Shown: piece after piece, positions 9,178-18,489 of the stretch
Position numbering within the stretch: the stretch's first letter is position 1
How the letters are laid out: each line of letters begins with the position of its first letter
Source of the DNA: Aphrophora alni
Taxonomy: Eukaryota; Arthropoda; Insecta; Hemiptera; Aphrophoridae
Length of the DNA stretch: 64,000 nucleotides
Assembly (NCBI GenBank): GCA_963513935.1
Contig: OY740765.1
Coordinates: 124,272,897-124,336,896, forward strand
Reading direction: 5' to 3'
The notes under the pieces: generated by a model
Told to the model about the DNA's origin: nothing
Seen by the model: only the letters and a program-made list of their open reading frames with translations
Database searches by the model: none
Translations under genes and position numbers: made by a program

Positions 9178-9621
9178 ATGTGCTACAAATACCCTGGAGT
9201 TGTTCACGCTTTCCTCAGGCTCGTGCCGAAGGATAGGTTATTCGATTTATATGATGTAATTGACGAGGATAATATCTATTCATTCGTTTGTTATATGATC
9301 GAAGAGATGTTGAACAAAGCATTCATCGATGACGGATTGCTCCACAACAAAAGTAAGTTTCAAGTCGATGAGACGCAGATATCAAGACACGTCTATGCAG
9401 CGTTAAAGAGTCTGCTATCTTCGGGTAACATCGGCTGTGCTGCAGATTCGGTATATGTTTTAGTAAGTGCTGTAGGAGTGGTTTTTCGTTCCCGATATTG
9501 TGAAGCTTGTGAAGATGTCGAGATTGATGACGTGATATACTATCAATTCGATATCGACGACGAACCACGATTACACGAGTTTCCTCTTGTACAAATCGAT
9601 CCGGAATTTGACGAAAATTAA
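9178..9621 (+). CDS. Intact ORF of unknown function in the Polinton
   Basis: 147 residues from ATG 9178 (MCYKYPGVVHAFLRLVPKDR) to TAA 9619-9621, with no stop or frameshift. The frame extends upstream to 9100 without another good ATG. The N-terminal part is mixed helical, there is a hydrophobic stretch SVYVLVSAVGVVF near residues 90-102, and the tail is very acidic. No cysteine cluster or signal peptide is seen. I do not recognise a family. It is one of few unbroken genes in the element. Polintons and adintoviruses often carry variable accessory genes here, including apoptosis regulators, but nothing in this sequence proves that. Confidence 0.55.
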   Translation: MCYKYPGVVHAFLRLVPKDRLFDLYDVIDEDNIYSFVCYMIEEMLNKAFIDDGLLHNKSKFQVDETQISRHVYAALKSLLSSGNIGCAADSVYVLVSAVGVVFRSRYCEACEDVEIDDVIYYQFDIDDEPRLHEFPLVQIDPEFDEN

Positions 9622-9711
9622 CTAAAATAACGCGAACATTTCACCAAAAAATCTTACGCGGTGGAAGTGATAGTAGTGATAGAGCAGTGTGCTCACGGTT
9701 CAGTCGAGACC

Positions 9712-10086
9712 ATGGATCCGAGCAAGATGGACATGGAGCGAGCTCCTACTAAGCGTCAGGTACCACCTAACCTACCTTTGGGAATTTTTCTTAAATCTGT
9801 TCATTTCTTAAACAGCGAGTGCACTAAATTCATAGCAACAGGTTTATTCCAGCATACGGGTTTCACTCTCTAACTTTTAGTAGAGGGTGGTAGAAAATTT
9901 GTTTTCTTCAATCATCATCTACTTGACGAATTTTCGATTCATTTAAAATCTATAACGGCAGCTCTTAGCAGCAAGAGTACGTTAAAATTCAATTTGAGTA
10001 TCGGTGACGTATTAGTACGGAATACTTTCGGTAAACGTTACGTTCAATTGTACTACGGGCAGCATTATTATGACCTTGACCGCTGA
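9712..10086 (+). pseudogene. Unrecognised Polinton ORF with one nonsense codon
   Basis: ATG at 9712 has a good context (ACCATGG) and begins MDPSKMDMERAPTKRQVPPN. TAA at 9871-9873 interrupts, but the same frame continues RKFVFFNHHLLDEFSIHLKS to TGA 10084-10086, total about 125 codons. I do not recognise the family. A phrase such as FGKRYVQLYYGQHYY suggests a beta-rich end. It overlaps the next small ORF by 17 bases, as in a compact viral gene cluster. Confidence 0.45.
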
Positions 10087-10234
10087 CGAATGGAGATTAT
10101 TCGAGGAGAGTATGCCGATCGTGTTCAGACGTGTCGCTGAATTGTTTTATATCGAGAAAGAGTTACGCTCCTACATCATTGAGATCTTGGCCAGGGACGA
10201 GCTCGTATCTAGGACGCTCCCCGAAGCGGACTAA
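10070..10234 (+). CDS. Small intact ORF, 54 aa
   Basis: Starts MTLTADEWRLFEESMPIVFR and ends at TAA 10232-10234. Overlaps the preceding frame. Predicted helical and charged. Family unknown, but the intact short frame and tight overlap suggest a real gene rather than chance. Confidence 0.4.
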   Translation: MTLTADEWRLFEESMPIVFRRVAELFYIEKELRSYIIEILARDELVSRTLPEAD

Positions 10235-10265
10235 CTGTACGACGAAGTTAGTTGTTTAGGAAATA

Positions 10266-10565
10266 ATGCAGGCGGCGGTAGTTCAATTTCACGCCTTTCG
10301 AGACAACGACAACAAGTATAAGTCAAAGAATTGGCTATAGTCGGTGATCAATTTCAAAGTGTTAAAGTCTTTAAGCCGAACTATAGATTTTCTCCCCTTT
10401 AACGAAAAATCTCAACAATCGGCTCGATGATTGAAATCACGTTTTCACTATATCAGATGGGATGAGGGCGGTACATCGTATAGTGAAGACACGATACGTA
10501 TATTGTGCAAACCTTTTGCAATCATTTTCACAAAAGGATTGGTAAAGGTACTATTTTTGAGATAA
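10266..10565 (+). pseudogene. Decayed Polinton ORF (unnamed conserved family)
   Basis: Starts MQAAVVQFHAFRDNDNKYKS, with TAG at 10338-10340. Sequence in two frames then gives VGDQFQSVKVFKPNYRFS and SRFHYIRWDEGG, and a C-terminal CKPFAIIFTKGLVKV. It resembles a protein of unknown function that I associate with arthropod Polintons. At least one nonsense codon and two frame changes are present. Confidence 0.4.
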
Positions 10566-10580
10566 TTCCATCCTCACGTC

Positions 10581-10715
10581 ATGGAATTGCCTCGAGAAGA
10601 GAAATTCACGTATAACAATAACATTAACTGTATATTACCCCAGCATAATAGTAACGTAGATAGTAAATGTGCACTAAAAAGTGCTAAAAGTTATTACGAT
10701 TTACTCCTAGCCTAA
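10581..10715 (+). CDS. Short ORF, 44 aa, doubtful
   Basis: Open frame starting MELPREEKFTYNNNINCILP. Could be the C-terminal tail of the preceding decayed gene. No domain recognised. Confidence 0.2.
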   Translation: MELPREEKFTYNNNINCILPQHNSNVDSKCALKSAKSYYDLLLA

Positions 10716-10745
10716 TTTGAGCAATGCGGCGTAAAAACCTGTAAG

Positions 10746-10747
10746 GC

Positions 10748-10796
<49 letters not shown>

Positions 10797-10826
10797 ACGT
10801 GTGTGCACGTGTGTGTGTGTTTCTCA
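10746..10826. repeat. (GT)n microsatellite
   Basis: Mostly pure GT with interruptions GTGCACGT. It separates the capsid cluster from the IAP gene. Poly-A/T-rich slippery sequence with AAAAAATC units follows at 10885-10931. Confidence 0.95.
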
Positions 10827-11175
10827 GGTCCCTGGCGAGGAGTTAATTCTCTCGTAAACCTGTGTGGCTTAAAGTAAATTCATAAAAAAATCCAAAAAAA
10901 TCAAAAAAAAATCAAAAAAATCGAAAAAATTGGAGGCCACAATTTTGTAATGGAGTGGTGGTCACCGGATATAGCGATGGATTTGGGGCTATTTCCACAA
11001 GGGGTAAAGCCTTCTGCTTTCCCCGGCTTGTAATGTTAGAACGAGGAACAGCTTCACTGTACCACATGACGGTTCCAACCCCGTGAAAACACAGAGGACA
11101 AAACTATTTCTATTCAGTTACTAGTTAGAAGAGCGTGTGAGTAGATGTGGTGGACCGATTGCATAAATTTAGAAA
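10827..11175. other. Non-coding spacer before the IAP gene
   Basis: Contains A-rich repeats (10885-10931) and no supported ORF. The start of the IAP transcript is likely here but no clear TATA box is seen. Confidence 0.3.
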
Positions 11176-11646
11176 ATGTATACGATTCCCGGTACTCGAC
11201 TTACACGGCACGGTTACAGACCTTTTTCAAATTGGGACTATCCCTTGTCAGCGAGGAAATTGGCGAAAGCAGGATTTTTTTACGCCGGTGTTTCTGACCA
11301 TACACATTGTTTTACCTGTGGTTTGGGTCTTGGCGATTGGGAACCACATGAAGACCCTATTGTCGAGCATTACAAATGGACATCTAATAGATGTAGATAT
11401 ATAAGAGCACTGGAATGAGTTCGTAGCACGTTTTTAGTAAATAACAGCAGCATTATAGTAAAGAACAGCAGCAACAGCCTGGCCTGCGAGTGTAGGCTAT
11501 TTAAAATTTGCTACCAATCGGATATAGAGGTTTGTTTGTTGCCTTGTGGCCATTTACTGGGCTTTACAGCTTGTTCACTCAAATTGAAGCATTGTGGTCT
11601 ATGTAGAGAAAAAATAACTGCCACTGTACGCGTATTTTTTACATAA
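11176..11646 (+). pseudogene. iap: Inhibitor of apoptosis protein: BIR + RING, in-frame TGA
   Basis: ATG 11176 opens an 80-residue BIR domain with ligands Cys45, Cys48, His65 and Cys73 (CFTC, VEH, NRC; spacing C-x2-C-x16-H-x7-C) and the usual RPFSNWDYPLSARKLAKAGF core. TGA at 11416-11418 ends it, but the same frame continues into a RING finger, with CLLPCGHLL and HCGLCREKI and the typical VRVFF end, to TAA 11644-11646. Aligned to the IAP RING pattern, two zinc Cys positions read Phe (LFKIC and GFTAC). IAPs bind caspases or IAP antagonists and use the RING as a ubiquitin ligase. This copy is probably dead. Baculoviruses, entomopoxviruses and some insect Polintons carry captured iap genes. Confidence 0.85.
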
Positions 11647-12331
11647 TGAAAAACTTTTAGGGTTACCCCTCAACATACCCCAGAACGTTGACGCCGTTTG
11701 AGGGCTTTTCAAACTAATGCTGGGTTGTATTTACAAACATGAGTGGAGTAACAATTCCACACAAACGTTAATGGTGGAATGTTTTTCTCATTGTTTAACA
11801 TGTACATATCTTTGTATTATAACAATTACTTGTTTTTTGGAAATTTTGTATAAAATTGTATATTTCTCTTTCATGTTTTTCTCATTGTTTAACTTAACAC
11901 CATTGTAAAACTGTAAACCTATGTGTTTTTGGAAATTGAATTTTGTATAAAATTGTACTTTCATGGTACCAATATAGTTCTAGGATCTGACTAGATTTGT
12001 TTTTCTTCCTACCTCCTAAACCTAGAGGTACGACCTGGGTGACTTGGTTGGTTCCATACGAGGTAAGCACCAGAGTAGGTAAGGATAATTTTGGGTATGT
12101 ACTTTAATGGTTCATGTGGGCTGTGGTAAGCATAAGTTTAGGTAAAATTAGGAACATAAAATTTTCATAGACATATGTTTAGGTTAAATATCTTTGGTTT
12201 AAGAGTAACACGATACATAAACACATGTGGGCTGTAGTAAGCATAGGTTAGGTTAGGCAAAAGTAGGAACATAAACTTTTCGTACATTTAGGGTTAGGTT
12301 AACTATCTTTGGTCTGTCCAACCACCCCCTT
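11647..12331. other. Spacer between IAP and right inverted repeat
   Basis: AT-rich sequence without a supported ORF. 12014-12045 holds CCTAGAGGTACGACC, a degenerate extra copy of the element's terminal sequence. 12110-12330 continues the ~120-bp sub-repeats of the terminal repeat inward. Confidence 0.5.
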
Positions 12332-13634
12332 CAACGCAAACATAACACGCAGACCTACGGTGGTGCGCATTGGTGGGTGGTGGTGGGAGGCGCTCTGGTT
12401 CTCCCAGGGCAGTGGGAGAGGGGGAAGCAAAGACAAATCTGTACTTGTAGAAATGGCTGCAAGTGGATGCGGGCAAATCCATCGGTCGCTAACAGGTATA
12501 TCGGTTACCGATTGGATGTTTGGGTTGGCAGATCGGTTGTTAAAAGTATATTTTGGTTGGAAAATCGGTTGGTAAAAGTATATTTTGGTTGGTAAATCGG
12601 TTGGTAAAAATATATTTTGGTTGTTAAATAGTTTGCAAAAACATCGGCCATAATAAGACTAACACCGTGTGGGCCGTGGTAAGCATAGGATTAGGCAAAA
12701 GTAGGAACTTTTCATATAATAGACATAAGTTAAGTGTAGGATTAGGTTAACAATCTTTGGTCGTTTTAGGTTTAACACGATACATGAAAACACGTGATCA
12801 GTGGTAAGCATAGGTTAAGACAATAGTAGAAAACTTTTCATACAATAGACATAGGTTAGGTAATATATCTTTGGTCGTTTTAGGTGTAACATGATACAAG
12901 TAAGCTAGATTTGTCTGCGCATAGATTGACCTGTGCTACACCCTGGTAGCCAACGGAGGAAACTACATTATATAAATATTTAACACATTAAATGTACCAG
13001 CTGTGGACACTACTCTGTATTTTGATTTGTTGTATACATAACCTCAGAGGCGAGCATAGGTTTAGGCAAAAGTAGGAATATACACTTTTCATACATTATA
13101 ATAGACATAGGTTAGGTTGACTATCTTTGGTGATAGGTTTTAGATACAAGTATGGTATATGATACAAGTAGGCTGTGGCGAACATAGGTTTAGGCAAAAG
13201 TATGAAACTTTTCATACAATAGACATAGTTTAGGTTAACTATCTTTGGTCGTTTTAGGTGCAACACGATACACCCGATTGACCGGTGCTACACCCTGGTA
13301 GCCAACTGAGGAACCTACATTATATAAATATATAATGATACAAGTAGGCTGTGGCGAACATAGGTTTAGGCAAAAGTAGGAAACTTTTCATACAATAGAC
13401 ATAGGTTAGGTTATATTTGGTCATTTTAGGTGCAACATGATACATAAACACCCGATTGACCGGTGCTACACCCTGGTAGCCAACGGAGGAACCTACATTA
13501 TATAAATATATAACACATTATATAAATATATAACACATTAAATGTGGACACTACTCTGTATTTTGTTGTACACATCAGAGTAACCTTAACCTAGAGGTAC
13601 GACCCAGACTCGTACCGTAAGACGTACGCGAGTT
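12332..13634. repeat. Polinton right terminal inverted repeat
   Basis: Reverse complement of 339-1434, but longer, because ~120-bp units and terminal modules (12935-13040, 13265-13330, 13450-13530) are duplicated. Outer end near CGTACGCGAGT at 13623-13633. The small open frames inside are not genes. Confidence 0.85.
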
Positions 13635-13645
13635 ACTATACTACT

Positions 13646-14900
13646 ATGATATTCCTAAAATAGGAGACAAATTAAAATACCACTTAATGATTAATGATGG
13701 AAAAAAAAACAAATTGCCAAAAAATGTTTTTTGAAACACTTTGTATTAAAGGATGGACTGTGAGATGCTGGGTCTGTAGGGAATCGGTCCTAAAATATGT
13801 TATTTTGAAGTCACAATTTCTACTGGAATGGTTCCTCAAGGTACTAAATCAAGGTCCTCTTCACAATAATTACTTTCAAAAATTCAACTACTGTAGAATT
13901 TTCAGGATCATTTTTGTCTTCGTTGCTGAAACTACTTTCCCACTATTGTAAAAAATCATCTATTCGTCCTCTATCTTGAGCCAATTTTCAAGAATTGACA
14001 TCGATAAAACGAGTTCTAGAGAAAATATTCCACAGAAAAAGAAAAAGACTTGGATGACAAATCAAAGACGTATGTTAGTATATATACATTTAAAAAATAT
14101 TTAGATAAACTCAAGTTATCACTGTGTCAAACTAAAAAAAGTTAAGTGTAACATATGTTGCAGCTCAAGGTTGATAACTTTTTTAAAGAGGAGTATGAAC
14201 AGCAGATTACAATTAAGAACTTGGCATGCACTGAAAAAGACATTGTCAACTCAAAATCAAAGGAAGAAATATGTTATGTTTTCACATTGGATTAGAAAGC
14301 AGTCAATGTATGCCCTTATTGAAATGCGAGGACACATTATTATAAAACCAAGTCAAACATCCACAATTTTACTATGTATAATTTACACACTAAAGATGTC
14401 ATGTTTTACTGGTTTGATGAAACCGCTGCTGACCTGGAGGCTTCGGTATTTGCGTCTTGTATTATCCACAGACTTCGAAAAGTTCTTAACAAATCCAAGA
14501 AACCTGTAATACTATGGTCTGATGGCTGCAACCACAAAAATAGAAACGTAATGTTCCCAAATGCTCTGCTTCATCTAGCTTAAGAAACAAATTAACGATA
14601 GAACCAAAGTTTTCACATTCAAATGGAGTGTGACTCTGTACATAGCAATATTAAAACACAACTTCGATCTGTTAAAATACATTTGCCAAGCCAACATTCC
14701 GCAATTACAAAAACAATTCTAGAAGAGTCTATGTGTAATTAGGAAGAGTCACAAAAAAAGTGGCAAAACCTTCAATAGTTAAAATTTGTCATTCCTGCTG
14801 ACAGTCATGATTTTTACGACGACCTACCTACCAAAGACTTATTTTTAGACTGACTGAGTTTGATTCGGACCTGTGATATCTATCAAAGTGACTTATTGAT
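13646..14900 (+). pseudogene. Decayed insect transposon protein (unnamed family)
   Basis: Pieces in shifting frames give KIGDKLKYHLMINDGKK, MFFETLCIKGWTVRCWV, then YNLHTKDVMFYWFDETAADL, then ILWSDGCNHKNRNVMFPNAL, then MECDSVHSNIKTQLRSVKI. This order matches a protein found in many copies in insect genomes and thought to be a transposase-like DDE/RNase H-fold protein; I do not have a firm name for it. Several frameshifts and stops are present. It abuts the right end of the Polinton. Confidence 0.55.
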
Positions 14901-15129
14901 TAATGTAATTTTTTTTTGAATGTGCCTTTCCTGTAAGCACAATGTTAAATAGAGTTTATTGTAACACAATCATGTTTAAAAGAAAAATGAATTTCGGAGT
15001 GGCTGATTTTTTATAAAAACCTGTCATTTTTATTAAAATGGCTTAGTCATTAGTGTCTTAAAATGACGTACTGCTGTAGCACATTTACAAATGTAATTAT
15101 AAATATGGCATTTTAGTTTTTAAGATTTC

Positions 15130-15237
15130 ATATATTGTTAGTATTATTTCAAATCCCTCCGATGATGGTAACTTGGTTACCTAAATGTACAACAAAGCAT
15201 TATAATAACATAAGGCAAATAATTATTTTATTTTATT

Positions 15238-15289
<52 letters not shown>
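15130..15289 (+). repeat. Repeat X (LINE- or SINE-like 3' end) with (GT)n tail
   Basis: Contains TCCCTCCGATGATGGTAA and ATTTTATTTTATTTGT, then (GT)n at 15241-15290. The same order occurs at 58797-58945, and inverted at 58700-58790. A conserved block ending in a simple repeat resembles the 3' end of a retroposon. Confidence 0.6.
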
Positions 15290-15291
<2 letters not shown>

Positions 15292-17552
15292 GCGACATTT
15301 CATTTGAACCGATTTCAATGAAAATTTTGAAAACTGCAAAATTTCACTAAAATCCGCCAAAAATAGTAGAAGTTAGAAAAATAATATGATTAAGTATAGT
15401 AAAAGTTAATGAAACTAGGCTAAACGGAGTAAAGGTCAGATTGTCCAGACAGGAATGACCAAGCTTTCCGGTTTAAACAAGAAAACGTCCCATAAGAACA
15501 CATGTTAAAATTTGGAAATTCGAAACCAAAAATAAAATTAATGTCATCGTGTAGAGCAATTAAAATATAATAATTAATATTAATAAAATAAACTTTTAAA
15601 GTAATTTAAAAGTTATAGGTAAAATAAAAAGGGATAAAACCAAAAACTTTTAAAAAAACTAAAGAAATTAAAATATATTAACCCTTTGACGAGTGCGGCC
15701 GTTCCTGAACGTCCCAAATAGCCAACAGCTGGTTAGTAAGTATTTACAAGAAAATTGTTGTCAAGGAGTAAGAAAAATTTTTTTGAAAATAGTTGTTTTA
15801 TTGGTTACAAATGTATAATAATAATATCATATTGAGTTAAAAACTTGTAAGAATAAAAATTTACACTGATAGCGGTATCCCATTGTCGGCGGCATAAAAA
15901 CACCGTGGCATTGTCACCCGTCGGTATAGCAGACATACACAGACAAAAACGTTTGATGGGCCGCTTTTTTTCCACGAATCAATTTAGTATAGCCTACATT
16001 ATGGAAAATATAACATTTCTTTTCAGTTTTCTTGGAAGCGTGTGTTGGTTTCATTTGAGACGCGGTTAAATGTGTCAAAAGACTAGACAGAGGGGAATCT
16101 GTAAAAAAGCTTTGTAGTGTTTAATTTTTCATGTTTGATGTATAATATACGCAACATAATATAATGATACAAATCACTTATACTAGACAAGGAACATAGG
16201 CACAGGTGTGTGTAGGGGGGAAACAACCGCGGAGAAGACGATGTCACCGCCTACATTTACGCGCATGGTGAATTCTCCTGAAACCACGCCCCCTGGAGTT
16301 GTCCTGCCTTACAATTGTGAAAAACCCGATTTCATGTGTTCTTAATACTATTTCTTGTTGAATTGTGACAACACAATAAGCCATGACTAATTTGTTTTAT
16401 GATAAATACTTTTATTGCTCAGACGTAACCTAAAATGTTCCGGAACGTCCATACTCATTTACGCAAACAGCACAGAGGACGTTCAAGAACGGCCGTACTC
16501 GTTAATCGGTATTTCCCTGTACTCTTCAACAGGTTAATAGAATTATATGATCATGAGACGAATAAATAATAATTATGAACCAAAATCAAAATTTATTTAA
16601 ACAAAATAAAATAACAAGCTAATAAAAACCAAACATGAAGAAGGTGCCATAACTAGAGAACCAGAGATGCCAGGAAGAAGAGGGGAACAGTTTTGAGACT
16701 TTTGACATAGGAGGAACAATAACCAAAAAGAAAATATTAATTTTTTTCAAAATCAGAAGAAGTAAATTGGGAAAAGTTATGAAATCTTCAAGTCTTCATA
16801 ACGAGAGAAAGAAAAGTCGCACAGTTTCAAAAGTTTGAACAGAACCAGGAAGAAAGGGGCTTCCATATGAGACCATCAAAAAGAAGATTTAACAAAGCGA
16901 ACAAGAGTTATGATGAATTGAAGAAATCGACAGCCAAAAGCAAAGATTTCAGGTTCAAACGAGAACTTCAAGGACGCGCGTCTACATCGCCGGTCATGTA
17001 AAGAAGGGATAACATACCAACCTCAGTGCAGATTACAAATAAAACTAATAACTAAAATAAAATAAAATAGAAGATTAATGCATAAAAACCAATGGAGATA
17101 ACGACATAATGAATAAATATCCCATAAGGAGTTCAACAAAAAATTAATTAAAATGAAAAAACCGAAATAAATTGAAAAGTAAAGGAAGAATAAAATGTGT
17201 AGGAGTTGGCTATCGTGTATAGCGATAATTTTGACGAACTGATTTCCAGCAGGTCAGTTCGACAGTCTCGTATTAACATCCAGGAAGATAACACGCTTTT
17301 CGTAAGTCTGAAGAGGAAATCGTCGCAAAGAAAATTCGTCAGTGTTCAATACTTCTCGAGGTAAAGTACGATAACCAAAAGAAGGTTCGGCCTCCAAGAA
17401 GAACCACTACATCCGGACACATCTTACAGAAGACATCTTTAATACGAACTCCAACAATTATTAAACTAATACTTGTCGTTATCACCAAAGAGAATAAGAT
17501 TTAGCCAAAACAGGACTTCTGAAGATTCCCCGGAAGAAGACATCACTGGGCT
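15290..17552 (+). mobile_element. Solo LTR (about 1.4 kb) split by a MITE
   Basis: Matches the reverse complement of 59950-61364 throughout, for example GATTGTCCAGACAGGAAT (15439) and GTCTCGTATTAACATCCAGG (17264). The 860-bp TTAA element at 15678-16537 accounts for the extra length. No coding content. The LTR assignment is inferred from the protease-bearing element linked to the other copy. Confidence 0.65.
15678..16537. mobile_element. piggyBac-like MITE (TTAA target site)
   Basis: TTAA at both ends. Terminal inverted repeats TTAACCCTTTGACGAGTGC and (right, reversed) TTAACCTGTTGAAGAGTAC, plus a second inverted block ACGGCCGTTC(C/T)TGAACGTCC close to each end. No transposase ORF. The paralogous LTR at 59950-61364 lacks this insert, which confirms the boundaries. 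Confidence 0.8.
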
Positions 17553-18489
17553 CCAAAGTCTCACATTCAAATCCACATTTTTAGCAGATGAGATGAATCA
17601 CCGAGTCCGGAACTGTACAAATATTGTTGCGTTATATTTATAGTATGTCTCGTTTTTACTCTCAATGCAAAAATAGCTATAGCTCGTCATATCCCTGCTA
17701 CATGGCTATATTTCGTACGGATTTCGGTGCATGGACGGTTCAGTGTATCTAGTATGAATTTCTTCCATAGTTTTATCCGTTATTTTTGGAACACAGTGGT
17801 TGTCACTGTCTTACAATGAAACAGAGATTTGTAACATTGGCAATAATGGAAAATTAACCATGTAAATGCTCTGTCCACAAAATTGAATTCTCAATTTATA
17901 TTTTTTTAAAGTTATATTATGGCACTTTTAATAGTTTAATTGAATATTATGTTCTATTTTACTGCCATGTCCAATATGGTGTTGTTATATAGGGAAGTGC
18001 TTCAGACAAGTCAATTTTAAAAAATTCGTAATTCAAATGTATACAGTTTGGGCTATCTTCGGTAAGAAGACAAGAGACTCTTGCCATCCTCTATTAAAAA
18101 AAAACTGGATATTTTACTTTCCCCTCAGTTTACATTTTGAGTGTCATTATGTGTTCTAACTTCATACACTGACAAACCATAGTGAAATACATAAATATGA
18201 CACAAGAAAAACACACAACCTAATCGTACCAAAATAAAGGATATCTCAAACTGTAAAATCACCAACAATTTCTGGTGCCATCCTCCACAACTCTCTTTCA
18301 CTTCCACATTAAATAAAAACAATAACAGGAAAAAAAAGCCTTTCAAAAAAAGAAATACAAGATAATTAAGAGAAAACATTTTTCATTCTATAGATGAATT
18401 CATAGGTCGGCCATTTAATGACAAAAGGGTTTGGATGTGTATGATTTTGTTATTGTTCCTGTACTTTTTGTTTAATGTAGTGTAATTTT
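17553..18489. other. Intergenic AT-rich sequence, no gene seen
   Basis: No supported ORF, RNA gene or repeat beyond short T-runs. Confidence 0.5.

Larger units (their letters stand above)
339..13634 (+). mobile_element. Degenerate Polinton/Maverick (adintovirus-like) element
   Basis: About 13.3 kb bounded by long inverted repeats. It carries the hallmark Polinton gene set on the plus strand: DDE integrase with chromodomain, A32/FtsK-type packaging ATPase, adenain-type protease fused to a PLA2 domain, minor and major capsid proteins, plus a stub of protein-primed PolB and an IAP. Polintons are usually 15-20 kb, and most of the shortfall is the missing polymerase body. Integrase, ATPase, protease, both capsid genes, fibre, DUF8207 gene and IAP all carry stops or frameshifts. 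The exact ends are inferred from where the inverted repeats stop matching. I see no clean 6-bp target duplication. Adintoviruses are the virus-like members of the same group; this copy cannot be assigned to virus or transposon from sequence alone. Confidence 0.9.

Noticed and set aside
9178..9621. Bcl-2-like assignment for the unknown ORF
   Set aside because: Adintoviruses can carry Bcl-2 homologues, but I see no BH1/BH2-type motif here.
3458..11418. Alternative genetic code with TGA as sense codon
   Set aside because: TAA and TAG lesions and frameshifts occur in the same genes, and the retroelements nearby use the standard code.
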